A DNA stretch of 64,000 nucleotides from contig OY856187.1 in the NCBI GenBank assembly GCA_963693315.1, positions 43,304,825 through 43,368,824 on the forward strand, written 5' to 3'. A program made the translations under genes and the position numbers. Origin of the DNA: Diogma glabrata (lineage: Eukaryota > Arthropoda > Insecta > Diptera > Cylindrotomidae). Positions 32,506-44,620 of the stretch are shown one piece after another. Every line of letters begins with the position of its first letter. Position 1 is the stretch's first letter. The notes under the pieces were generated by a model. The model saw only the letters and a list, made by a program, of their open reading frames with translations. It was not told the DNA's origin and did not search any database.

Positions 32506-34786
32506 CGTTACAGCAAACTGACAGTGGGATATTGTAGAACACATATTGTTAAAGAGGGAAACATAAATCGAACCAGCAGCTGCTATCCGGGGGAGAATGG
32601 GGAGGGTTGAATGGGGTTGAAAGGGGTTTTTCGTGATTTCTGGCTAAACCGTGCATCCTATCAAAAAGAGTTATATGTAAAAGTTGTAGGGAATAAAAAG
32701 ATCTACACTTTTTGTACGGACCACTTTTACCCTCACCTCAACATTTTTCGATTTTTTTCTTTTTTCTTGTTTTCTTTGACAAAAAAAATTTTATGAAGTT
32801 CAAACGTTGGAAAAAGATACCTCCATTTATTGTAAAAAGGCAGCAATTTTTTCGGAGGGAAATATTTAGACGTTGTTGTTAAAATTAACTTTTTTGAAAA
32901 AAAAACCAAATTTTTAACTTCGATTCCTCTTAAAACTACGCCTCCTAAAGAGTTCAGTTTTGACTCATTTACTCGTTCTTACGTCTATTTTTGATAAGTC
33001 GTAAAAAATGGTACACTGTTATGGAGAAAATCGCTTTTTTTTCGTGGTAATTTGCATATTTATCGTTGAATAATCGTTATTAATTAATAAAATCATTTAA
33101 ATTTTTTATGATAAACGTAAACGACGATCATTTGGAAATAAATTAATGAATAATTATATGCTTTCGTTACTTTTAGTTTATTTAGGTAACGAAAAAGTAA
33201 ATTTTATTCTTCAAACATGGCGATCTCAAAAAGTACCTTTTAGTTTTCTTTACTTAAAACATACTAAACCTATAAGGACAATTGTTATTTTTTGTTTTTG
33301 AGAAAAACACATTTGAATATAGGTTGATTTTTTTTTGTACTTTGTGCCATACACTAAACCCAAGTTTACTGATTCTATTAAACTTATTTTGGGTTTTGAA
33401 GGTACTAAATGAGGTTTAAAGAAGGTACTAAATAAGCTTTTTTTGGGTTTTCTGAAGGTTTAATCTTTTACCCAAAACATACTCAAATTACAGACAGACG
33501 TTTAAAACGACGATAAAAACCAATTCGAATATTTGTTAGCAAAAATATGCCAGTTGCAGATTTTGCTGAAATTTATCAAATAGATAGTGAATTTTCCTTT
33601 CAATTACAATAAAAAATTCATATTAAATTAAAATATATCATATATTAATTATCATATATTATAAACTAAAATAAGCATTAAATATTTTAGAAAAATGAAA
33701 ATTCTGCCAATCCCATGTACCTTCGAAATCAAATTGCTCAAGAACGGCTTCACCAATTTTATCAAACTTTTTTTTTGTAGGTGATTAGTTAATCGTTTGA
33801 AAAAAAAATAATTAATTGTTTTTGTAATTAATTTTTAAATTAAAATATTAAAAAACTTTTTTAAAGTTGGCGCTTGGGTTGAAGATTAATTGAAATTTAA
33901 TTTATTTTTTTTTTGTAAAAACAGTTCTATCCTTACTCTAAAATATTACAAATTTACAAAGAGGCTAATATTCGTGTTCTTGAGATATTTAATTTTTAAG
34001 ATTTTTAGTACGACTGAAATTCTAATTGTTAATTATTTCTTCGAACAATTTTTATCAAGTTCGAAAACGAAAGCATCTAATTATTCATAAATGTATTTCC
34101 GAATGATCGTTGTTTATGTAATAATAAAAAAATAATATGATTTTATTAATTAGTAAGAATTATTCAACGATAAATATGCAAATTACGACGAAAAAAGCAA
34201 TTTTTTCGGTTTTTTCAATTTTCCCGCCTTTTTGTCCATAGATTTATACTTTTTTTTACCATTTACCAAAATTAGACGTAAGAACGAGTAAATGAGTCAA
34301 AACTGAACACTTTAGGAGGCGTAGTTTTAAGAGGAATCGCAGTTAAAAATTTGGTTTTTTTTTTTTCAAAAAAATTAATTTTAACAACAACGTCTAAATA
34401 TTTCCCTCCTAAAAAAATTGTTGCCTTTTTGCAATAAATGGAGGTATCTTTTTCCAACATTTGAACTTCATAAAATTTTTTTTGTCAAAGAAAACAAGAA
34501 AAAAGAAAAAAATCGGGTTTTCGCATTTTTTCGAAAAATGTTGAGGTGAGGGTAAAAATGGTCCGTACAAAAAGTGTAGATCTTTTTATTCCCTACAACT
34601 CTTTTATTCCCTACATATAACTCTTTTTGATAGAATGCACGGTTTAGCCAGAAATCACGAAAAACCACTTTCAACCCCTTTCAACCCTCCCCATTCTCCC
34701 CCGGATAGCAGCTGTTGGTTCGATTTATGTTTCCCTCTTTTACAATATCGTGTTCTACAATATCCCGCTGTCAGTTTGCTGTAACG
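32506..34786. mobile_element. 2.3-kb foldback element
   Basis: Ends with CGTTACAGCAAACTGACAG at the left and its inverse at the right. The inverted arms are about 670-720 bp each (32506-33175 and about 34,060-34,786), well conserved over GGGAGAATGGGGAGGGTTGA, AGATCTACACTTTTTGTACGG and ATACCTCCATTTATTG. The loop (about 0.9 kb) is AT-rich; part of it (33,690-33,800) recurs at 59,830-59,945. No coding capacity; open frames in the arms mirror one another. Superfamily unknown; flanks show no certain target duplication. It lies between the two parts of a Gypsy relic. Confidence 0.8.
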
Positions 34787-35639
34787 AATTTTTTTGTTGT
34801 TAAAATACTATTTTTCCTGGCCTAAAATTGGAGTTGTAAAATCATATTTTTAATCGTTTCGTACGGTTTCGTTCCGCTTACAGATGATTACTGCATTGAT
34901 CGTATATCAGTACTAAGTCAGATTTCGATTATGTGTAACAAAATTGATGACTTTAATTTGGCGAAAACCAAACAATTATTGGAATGTACCAGCTTTATCA
35001 GAAAAGCAATAAGGAATTTGTTATTTATTGAGGATTTCTGAAGGATTATCCGGAACGTGTGTTGAAATATTTTTGGATAAATTATTATCAATCTTGTTGA
35101 CTAGAAAATGTTTTGCTGGACAAGAGGATCAACGTACTACATTCAACATTTAAGTTTTTTATACCATTATTATTTCTATAATATTTTATTAAAATACATA
35201 TTTTCTGAGGTTTTGGTCTTAAATGATCAATAAAATTAAATTTTAATTAGAGATTTTCCTGGGCTAGAGGACATGTACAAATTTTTTTTGTTTGATTAAT
35301 TCCCGCTTTAAACAGATATCTGTTTCTTGTAATGTCACCAACTACGCAACATATTTTCTAACGTCGTCTTGAATTTTAGAACAATATAAATTTTGTTCAA
35401 GAAACTTTTAAAATATTGGCCCCTTCAGTGTGGGTTGAGTATGAATGATTTGTTGCTTGCTTGAGCAATTTATGTTGAAGGGCTTTTGAGATGATTAGTT
35501 TCCAGTCTGACGTACTAAGAATGAGTCTCAAGAAGGTTTATTAAAACTTTAGCATTCTCGTTTTTTATTTTTCAGACTCGATTTTTGATTAAAGAGGTCA
35601 ATGTTGAATAATCACTGTCAAAAAATGCGAGGTTTTCAA
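34787..35639. other. unassigned, possibly decayed Gypsy sequence
   Basis: No clear motif. It lies between the foldback element and the Gypsy RNase H relic and is therefore probably part of the same old LTR element. Confidence 0.3.
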
Positions 35640-35825
35640 ATAGGCATGTAGAGAGGGTATGTACGCATCGTACAATTCCTTAATTTCAGATATGGCGTGC
35701 TCTCCATACACTCGAGAAAGTGCATCAGGGACACAATTGAGAGTTCTTTTGCGGTAGTAAATGTCAAAATCGATAGCTTATAACTGCAGACTCATAAGTT
35801 CATAAGCCAGTTTGAACAACTGTGA
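35640..35825 (-). pseudogene. Gypsy RNase H C-terminal relic
   Basis: Minus-strand translation gives LAYELMSLQL, a stop, then AIDFDIYYRKRTLNCVPDAL and SRVYGEHAISE. This is the end of Gypsy RNase H (the FDI-Y-K-G-x-N-x-V-x-D-A-L-S-R motif). Short and interrupted. Its orientation and position upstream of the integrase relic at 31.2-31.8 kb fit the RT-RNase H-integrase order of one element later split by the 32.5-34.8 kb foldback. Confidence 0.65.
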
Positions 35826-35879
35826 TCTATAATTATGGTAAAGGGCAGATCTTTGATCTATTATCGGAACTTCTTTACA

Positions 35880-36140
35880 ATTAATTACAAGGATCGGTCT
35901 TGGGACCAAGTATTTTATGCAATTTATATAAAAAATATTGTTGAATCTGTTAGAAATTCTATTAAATTCACATGTTTGCAGAAATTAATTGGTTAGCTAT
36001 AGCGGCCAAAAATATAGACTATGCTGTGGTCTAACTAAACCAAGATTTGGACGACTTGATAAACGGTATAAATATCACAAACTCTCATTAAATTTAAGTA
36101 AAACAAATTATATGGTAACAACATTGCGTAAAAATATAGA
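35880..36140 (+). pseudogene. LINE reverse transcriptase fragment
   Basis: Pieces in two frames: GSVLGPSI (reverse transcriptase motif B, normally QGSVLGPLLF), then VRNSIKFTCL just before where the catalytic YADD would lie, and KLSLNLSKTNYMVT (open frame 35989-36219), the conserved segment after it. The catalytic Asp pair itself is not preserved. Dead fragment of a Jockey/CR1-type LINE. Confidence 0.7.
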
Positions 36141-36219
36141 TTTGAGCCAAAATATCAATTTAGTGCTTCTAAAACAGAACTATGGGAAACTACACCGAAA
36201 GCTTATGTACCAACTTTAA

Positions 36220-39200
36220 TTAAAATCAATTAAAGTTTGGGAACCCACCCACCTTTTCCAATTTTATACAAAAGCTTTCAGAACTACGTGAAAACTCTAA
36301 TGTACAAGACTTAGATTTATTTTTTGCTTATTTAGACTAGTTATTTTATGACTCAAAACGGAATTAAATGCCAAAGAGTGAGATTAAAATTTTGAAAATT
36401 TCCTAATTATTAACGCATGGAGATTTGCTTTTGTTGATTTACTTTTTTTCATTTTTGGGTGTGTCAACCCCGCGTAGTCCAATCACTGCTATTGACATAT
36501 GATACTCCATTCAGTCAAGGATAGCACCCTCAATCTTAGTGATGGCATATTCCTCCATGATGGCATTCTATTCCTTGTTCAAAGAAACAAGCCATATCTT
36601 AATTAAAAATAATTGTAGAACTTAACCCTTGCACGCCAGAGTAAAATCATTTCGATGGTCAGTTTTCTTTAATGTATTTTACAAACAATCTAAATTTTGA
36701 CAGTTGTTAAGGATTAACTTTTATCATACTTTTAATCCCGAATTAAATATTTTATTATACATATTGAATTAACAAATAATCCTTTTTTGTTATTTTATTA
36801 TATAAACATATAATAAATTCTATACAAAATAAAATATGAACGGATAAAAATAAATTAACAAAAAAAATTACTTTCGGGTCACTTGTTTTACATAAAAATA
36901 AAAATAAAATACAACAAACATAAAAAATTCATTTCATTAATATAAAACACTACAACATATTTTTGATTCAATGTCCTGAAAGTGTTGGAAAACATTTAGA
37001 AGTACGTAATATTCAAATCGAAACGCGATTAATTCAAAAATAAACTGAAACAAAATTTACAAGCTTCAAAAAAGTTTTGTTTTATTTATAAATAAATGAA
37101 AAACGATTCCGCAAACTATAACAATGGAATGAAGCTTTCAGCGGAAATTAAATCATTGTGCTTTTGTTCTTTTTTCGACAAGCATGTCGAATGCTTTGAG
37201 AATTTGTTTTAGTTTAATTGAAACTTTTTGTTTGTACTATTTTTGCTAGATATAATAAATTTAATTAAATAGCGTTGTTATACATAAGAATTTTTTTATT
37301 GCTGTTGTGGCTTAGTTTTCCAAATTGAAAGAATAATATCTCAAGTATAACGCAATCAAATGCTCCAGAAAATTTATAACAATCAAACATATTTAATTGA
37401 TTATTTTAAAGATTTTTTTCTTTTGCAAAAGAGAATATGCTTTGGTGAATTGATTGAATATGGATGTTCTAATAATTTTACAATTCAACGAATAGAGGAA
37501 GAACATCAAACTATTTTGTTTTTCTATAATTGAGTTCATATTAAATCGAAATACTTCAAAAACAGAAAAACTGGTTGTTTGATTTTGATAAAAGTATAAC
37601 TATCGTTTGGTCTAACGTTCTACGTTTCAATCTTTTATAAAAGGTAGTTTTTAAAAATTAAATACGAAAATGGATTTCAATTCAACTTCAATTAACAATA
37701 AATTAACTGGCGTTATGGTAGTTCACTTTTATAAAGGAAAACTAATTAAAATTAAATACAGAGGAAATTGCAAATGGAAACATAATTATGGAAATAGAAA
37801 TTATGATAACATGTATTTTACTTTTTAATTATGTATCGAGTTTTGAATATCGAGTCTGAAAGATTAGCTGCTGTTTACTTATTTGATATTCACCAATTTG
37901 CAATCCTAGGGCTTATACATTTACAAACTTCTGTGGTTTGGTTCAGTCTTAAGATTTTCACTAACGTAAAACCATGTGCTATGATTACAGTCACTCCATT
38001 CTAACCTAATTTTTCTTCATATAAAAAAAATCATATCATAATTCAAATTCTTCTTTTGAACCAATAAATGGGTACATTATTTTATTTTTACTGTAGTTGA
38101 TGGAAAATCGAATCAAGACTCCGATAAAATTAAAAAAAAAATAGAATCAGTCATTAACGAATTCCGACAGAAGTGAAAACTTGAAACTGAAATAGTAGTG
38201 TTTTTTATATCTTCAAATTATTGTACCATGGCAAATTAAAATTTCTAAGTTGTAACTAAAAAACATTGAAATTAGTCTGGCTTTCATATCCATCAGAATT
38301 CCAAGCAGCTATTTTATAAATTTTATTATTTTATAATCAAATTTATTTTTGTCATAATTACGTCCAAAAAAGTAAAAAACATTTGAATTTGTATAAATAA
38401 CATAAAAAATAAAATTTTTTATCAAAGCAACCTTTCAATTCAAAATTTCATAATCCAATCAATATACGTTATATTACTTTTGATGCCGCCGTAAAAATAT
38501 GGAAAAAAGCGTCAATTTTTTTCCACCGTAAAAATATTAAAGTTACTTTACTACCGCCGTAAAAAAAAGAAAATGACGGCGTTATATGTCAAAAAAGTAA
38601 GACTTTAACATTCTCCCAAGTAAAGGTTGTAAAGTTAAATTTTTTCGTTTGTTCGTTTATTTGTTTCTTCAATCAACCATTTTTGTTTTTCGATTTTTTA
38701 GTTGATGAAAACGTTGATGAAAATTACCATCTGTGATTCTGTCACCATTTTGATGTATGTTTCACAGTGCGTGGTTGAATTTAATTCATTAACTTGATTA
38801 ATTTATTTCTATTCCATAATGTAAATGTTATCTAATTATTTCCATAATTTTTCTGCCAAATAAATTATTTCTAACAAATTTTATATTTCTAATTACGTTT
38901 TTATTATCAGAGGGAGGACAATAAACGTTAACGCTCGTAGCGTGTGATAAATATTACAAAATATAATGTTTTGTGTATCAGTTAACAATAAATTATTCAT
39001 ATGTGATAAATTATTGAAATAATTAAATTACAACTCCGACAACTCCAAATAAATAAATAAAATTATGAAATTATCCTATATACTATGACAAGATTCCAAT
39101 TGAGATTCCAAGCAATTTAAGAAAATGGTGTGGCTATAAGTTTCATAATCATTGACCTAAAATTTAACATAATTTTGTACATTATATAATACGTAAGTAA

Positions 39201-39580
39201 ACAGTGGAAATCTGAACAGTATAGTCTCCACCCCGCAAATAATTAATATGATTTTATTTTTTTTATATTCCTTATTTCTCAACATTATAAATCAAATAAC
39301 AATTTGACTTCTATTTCACCTATTTTTAATGCCAAAATATTTTTAATGATAACATAAATATTATTAAAATAAGATCAAATTTGTAGTTGGTTGGTATCTT
39401 GAAGTTTTTAGTGTCAACAAATACACAATTTTATTATGTTTCGATATTTTTTCTTATTTTATTGTCATTTTTTATTATATTTTTGCTTGTTTTCTTATTT
39501 TATTGTCATATTCTCGACTCTTTCTTTGTTCAGAGAAGAAAGTTAAAGTGACACCAACTTTGATGAAAAATACTAAAAAA
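36220..39580. other. unassigned AT-rich sequence left of the Polinton
   Basis: 3.4 kb without a supported gene. The word CCGCCGTAAAAA recurs near 38,485 and 38,550, with CACCGTAAAAAT between. TACTCT at 39581-39586 is the Polinton target duplication. Confidence 0.5.
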
Positions 39581-39586
39581 TACTCT

Positions 39587-40861
39587 AGTAGTATAGTGCC
39601 ACCTTGTATGATCTTGTTGGCTTTCGGAAATGGTACAATATACTAAGCTTGTGCACCTTTCAAGTTGCACACGTGTATTTTTTGGTTGGGTATTGATACA
39701 TGTATTAAATTTATGGAATTGTATGAATTTAGCACATTTCTAGTGCAAGTGTGATCGCTTAGGATGTTTTACAAGCAGTATATTAATAGATTAGTGTCAT
39801 TTCAAAGGTGTGAGGGCTATGTTATGAGTAATTTATCTCTGGGATAGTTTTCACAGGGGTAATGAAGAGTTACGTAGGATTTGTTATGCATAATTAAGCT
39901 GCGTACTTGTTTCACACACCTAACACGCATGGTCGCATTCAGTTAGCTAGGTGTTAATATAAATTTTCATATATTATTTACATTTTCAATTTTTGCGACA
40001 TTAATTTTTTGTTGTTTTTTCTTTGATCGTATATTTTTGTGTGAAGCAGATTATATTATATTATATTATATTAAAAAACAAAAAAATTTGCATAAGCAAA
40101 TTCATATCGAGTATTCTACTCGAAACAAAAATCAAGCAAAAGAAATATTGAAAAAAAGTTAAACGAAAAAGTAAAACTTAAATCAAACAAAATAAGAAAT
40201 TAAAAAGATTATCTTAATATTTAGAATAGTCGACATGAATTTGTTTGTTGTGTTTGGTTATTTTTTTTGTTTTTTCTTTGGTCGCGTATTTTTTGTGTGA
40301 AGCAGAGTATATTATGTAAATTTTCTTTTTATCTTGAAATGAAAAAAATATTAATAAGAAACTTGTTGTTTGTGTAGTTAATATATTGAGTAGCTGAGTG
40401 ATTTTGATTTTTTCTTTGAACACATATTTTTTGTGTTTCGTTAATTATTTGAGTTTGATTGGACTTATGAAGATAATTTTGCATTTTTTTGTTTTTTCTT
40501 TGGTCGCGTATTTTTTGTGTGAAGCAGAGTATATTATGTAAATTTTCTTTTTATCTTGAAATGAAAAAAATATTAATAAGAAACTTGTTGTTTGTGTAGT
40601 TAATATATTGAGTAGCTGAGTGATTTTGATTTTTTCTTTGAACACATATTTTTTGTGTTTCGTTAATTATTTGAGTTTGATTAGACTTATGAAGATAATT
40701 TTGCAACTATAGATGTTTATTTGGTTAAAATCATTGTAGATAATAATTAAATCAATTGTTTTTATTCATTCAAAATTTTATTATAATATGGAAAAATAAA
40801 TATTTTTGACTCTTAACTCTATTTCAATCAAAACACTAAGCAATAATAAAACTATCGATAC
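39587..40861 (+). repeat. Polinton terminal inverted repeat, left
   Basis: 1,275 bp matching 54387-55664 inverted with few differences, mainly one insertion of about 9-10 bp in the right copy near 55,580-55,590. The repeat ends inward at ACTATCGATAC. Contains the 222-bp tandem duplication. No genes; open frames here are mirrored in the other arm. The high similarity of the arms suggests recent insertion or gene conversion. Confidence 0.95.
40255..40700. repeat. 222-bp tandem duplication inside the left Polinton repeat
   Basis: TTTTTTCTTTGGTCGCGTATT recurs at 222-bp spacing (40271 and 40493), each followed by GAAGCAGAGTATATTATG and GAGTAGCTGAGTGATTTTG. A third, shorter, diverged start (TTTGATCGTATATTTTTGTG) lies at about 40,022. 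Mirrored at about 54,550-54,995 in the right arm. Confidence 0.9.
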
Positions 40862-41080
40862 CAAAAAAAATTATTCTAATTAAAATTCTTAAACTAATTT
40901 TTAATCCAGCTAGTACTTATTCAATTACCTTAATTCTAATACTTATTCACACTTAATTGCTTGAGTTTAATTGCTCAAAATTTATTATGTATAATTTAAA
41001 ATATCTTCAAATTCTAATCTAGTGAATTAAAAGATATCATTCTGCAAAACACTTAAAATATATCCTAATATTACAACCTA

Positions 41081-42064
41081 TTATATTTGATAACCAAATG
41101 GGGTTGTCTTGAAATCGTCTGAACACACTCTTTTGGTATATGTAAATCCAAACTTCTTGGATACAGGTTCCGAAACTACCTGTAACACTTTCCGCCTTTT
41201 AATTTTTTTGGCATCGGTGACCACGCGAAATCCCTCATCTTCGACATCGGTCACAATGCTTTTCAACGAGTAGAAATTCATTACTTTTTTTGACTCGATG
41301 TTTAGGGTTATACCTTTACACTTGGCTGTCTCGTGGTATTCCCCTGTATCTGGATTGAATACAATATATCCGTAAGATTTAGGACCCGTGCTCGCAAATT
41401 CGGTTATATACGCATTTTGTCCGTAGCCCGATAGTTCGTTTGTTAAATCTCCGATAAAATTCCCTGTCTCAATGTTAGATGAACCATCTATAAAAATTAT
41501 CGAGTCAGTATCACAGTACAAGAGTTTTCCTTGCACCTTTGCCAACTCATTGTACAATTTTATTCGTGCGTTAGCTGTCGTAAATGCCCCAATGGATAAT
41601 GAAACATGTTTCAGAGGTGCTGCTGAATCGCTATTATAATGTTTCCACTTTACCCATAATACATTTTCAACAGGTAACACGTCGGTAATTTCAATGCCAG
41701 GCGAAGAAATTAAATCGTACAGGTCCTTTACCTCGTGAACTATTGTTGTCATCGTCCTATCGTTTCGTTGTCCAAATATACCCCAAAGAGCATTCAAAGC
41801 GAGTTTACTACAACCCCTTTGTGATGGATTATTTCGAATTGCCGTTGCATCTAACTGAATACCCTCATGCTCGAAAAAATCCTTAATAAAGGTTTCTTTC
41901 TCGCTTGGTGTTGAAACATCTGCTGGCCAATCGCTAGCTTCTTGTTTCAGTTTCAAAAAGCAATTCATATAATCAGTGAATACCCCCCCCGGTCTTTGTA
42001 GCTCGGTCATATTGTGATATCTCATATTGCCAAACTTCAAAAATTTCTTTAATATTGTACCCAT
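41081..42064 (-). pseudogene. Polinton DNA polymerase B, palm/C-terminal part (frameshifted)
   Basis: 327 codons in a different frame from the rest of the polymerase; meaningful homology starts at GGVFTDYMN (about residue 26). Protein-primed family B polymerase, which copies the whole element. Motif B KLALNALWGIFGQ (about 87-99) and catalytic motif C YCDTDSIIF (about 183-191) are intact, followed by the C-terminal AKCKGI and KKFGFTYTKR segments. It overlaps the upstream frame at 41973-42064. The break is a run of eight G on the coding strand (41983-41990): one G fewer would join the frames. This may be a true mutation or a homopolymer sequencing error. Confidence 0.9.
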
Positions 42065-44543
42065 GTTTTACGGCCAATTTCACTTCATCAATAACCCATG
42101 TACCAACCAACATTCGTTCGTCTTCATTATGTGTACAATATCTTGTGACATTTACCTGTTGTGCACACGTTCGACAAAGCGTAAACAGCAACTTATCGTT
42201 AATTTTTGATGGAAGAACCGGAATCAAAAGTGTTTGAGGAGGGAGTATGGCACATTTGATTAATCCATCTAAATTGGAAATTTCGAGCCCCATACATTGT
42301 TCACGTCGAAAAACTTTTGGATGATGAATTGGGTTTTTACAGTATTTATTTACAAAAGGATATAGTGATGTAAAATCCAAATAGCGAATTTTTTCACCAG
42401 GCTGTATCTTATAATACAGCTTGAAAGTTTCTGTTCGGCCACCATATAGTGCATCTCTTGGGTTAAGGTAACCGTAACGTATTTCTGGATCGTTTTCAAG
42501 ACTTGTTGAAATATCCAAATTTTCTGTTAAAAATCTTTTGAAGTCACACTCCCAAACTTTTTTAATTTTGTAACCCAAGGAAGAAATAAAGGTCAATCGA
42601 ACCATTGTTTGCTCGTACCTCATATCAAACGTATCGTTATCTTTTGTTTCACACTTTCTGGCTACAAAACATTTTTTACATCCGTGCCAATAGCACCCCA
42701 AAAACTCATAAACAGTTTTACTACTTTCACATAAACCATCTACGTATAAATTTGTGGTGGGAAGTTTTACTTCGTAACGAATTTCTTCTGTCGCAGATGA
42801 AATTTGTCTTCTTTCGTAAACTAACCACATTAAACCGATACGCGATTGGTTTTTGTTGGTGTGATTATATAAGCTTGCAGGAATTACACCGAGCGTATTT
42901 TCTGTTATAAATTTTTTACGATAAGCTAACATGACAGCTTGTGCTAAGGTAAACGCCTGTAGTAAGGGGTTCACACTCGTTATTTCTAAAAAACTACGCA
43001 TAAAACTTAGACAACCCTTACGCAGAATCTCCACATCCAGAGAGCAGTACTTTACGAGTTCTTTTCGGTTCTCGTACGGTAAATTTAGTTGTGATTGCTC
43101 ACGATGCCACTTGTCAAAATTTTGAACCTCTTTTTCATTCATATGAGAGACCCCAAAGTATTTTTTATCAGGAATCGGCCCCACGTAATTATAGTTTTCA
43201 ACGGTGTTGAAAAAATGAGGATACCACCCTTTCGACAAACTATTGAAGCCGAATGTTTCCGGAAATTTTGACAGCGGCATTGGAAGAAAATTCAAAGAGT
43301 CAATAAATGTAACACGATTATCATAGATTATTTTAAAAATTTTCATTCCACCCAGAATTGGCATAATTGATTTGTCTCTTTTGGACAGCTCTCTAATTAT
43401 GAACTGCCCATCATATGATTTAAAATTATGTGCAACACAATAAACTTTAGTAGAATTTTGCCGAAATTGTTCACAGAAGTCGATGAATTTCTTAACACAA
43501 TCTTCAACTGCATCGTTTTCAAAAATTTGTTCGCGTTTACCACAAAAAGAACAACAGACCGGATCCGGTGCCAAATAGCAATTATTGCATACAATTTGAG
43601 CAACGCATAAATTTGGCTCGTGCAAAAATATTTCATCGCCAATGTTTTTGGACTGCGTACACTCCAGGTCAAAGAAAATGATCGAAAACGTGACAATGGG
43701 ATGTACTTTATATTTCTGAACGTAGCACTGATGATCTTGATCAACAATCGGCTTGCATACAAAACATTGATTTTCCTCACACTGATGGCGTTTATTGGCT
43801 CGTTTTCGATAATCTACAAATTTTGCGCAAAGTTTACAGTTTATTAAAGTGTTGCAAATAGAGGAGCCTGGGGAGGACGAAGTGGAAGATGTATGTCTAT
43901 CATAGCATATCATCCCATAAAAATTCCGATTGCAATCTGGGCAGGTTATTTGTTTTTCAAATCGATTACATGGGGGAGACTCAAGACAACTTTTACATTT
44001 TTCAGGACAAATGTGATAAATTTTATGGTTATACAGCTCTAAACAATGTGTACACTGTTGCCTCCAACCAAAAAACCCTTTCACATTACTTAATGTTGCG
44101 AAATGCTGTATATCTTCAAAATAAAACAAGCTGATTACCAATGGAGACTGAATTTCAGAAAAAAATAAAAATTCTTTTGGATTTTTGGTGTTGTTGTAAA
44201 CAACTATTTTGTAGCCATTCAGAAGTTTTTGATATGAATGAATTTGGAGCAGAGATGAACCGAAATGGTTATCGATCTTGATTGCTCCACGTTTCATTAT
44301 ATCATGAACCTCATTCATAAGAACTCTGTTGTCACTTTTGAATAATTTCAATTTATCAGAATTCTTATCAGCTAAACATTTTCCTACTAATAGAGCAATT
44401 GGGAGACAATAAGAATCTGAATCAGGGTGTTTTAGATCGATTAGAGACCTGGTCTTATATTTTAATAAATCTCGCGATGGAATATTTTTTATGTTCCGCA
44501 TTCGCCCTTTACCGGATGGAATATGGACCAAAACGGTGGTCAC
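41973..44543 (-). pseudogene. Polinton DNA polymerase B, exonuclease and palm part (frameshifted)
   Basis: 856 codons; the apparent start is a GTG and the true coding sequence continues upstream. A cysteine-rich stretch (about 164-268; many CxxC pairs) precedes the proofreading exonuclease: Exo I FFDLECTQ (about 290-297), Exo II AHNFKSYDGQF (about 371-381), Exo III YCSLDVEIL (about 499-507). Then YEFLGCYWHGC (about 612-622), typical of Polinton polymerases, and motif A YLDFTSLYPF (about 721-730). The frame ends nine residues after the eight-G run with KTGGGIH and a stop. Motifs B and C follow in the next frame. Initiation on a terminal protein is inferred from the family. Confidence 0.93.
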
Positions 44544-44620
44544 CTGAAGAACATCGGTTAAAAGAAAATTTGAATTCGACTGGGCGACCGACTCTAAAAC
44601 TGCTGCAACTGTTTCACCTT

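Noticed and set aside
40214..40645. Two near-identical minus-strand frames, mirrored at 54602-55033
   Set aside because: They follow the 222-bp duplication and the terminal repeats exactly; no start context or homology.
42605..43847. Plus-strand frames of 60-101 codons
   Set aside because: Shadows of the Polinton polymerase.
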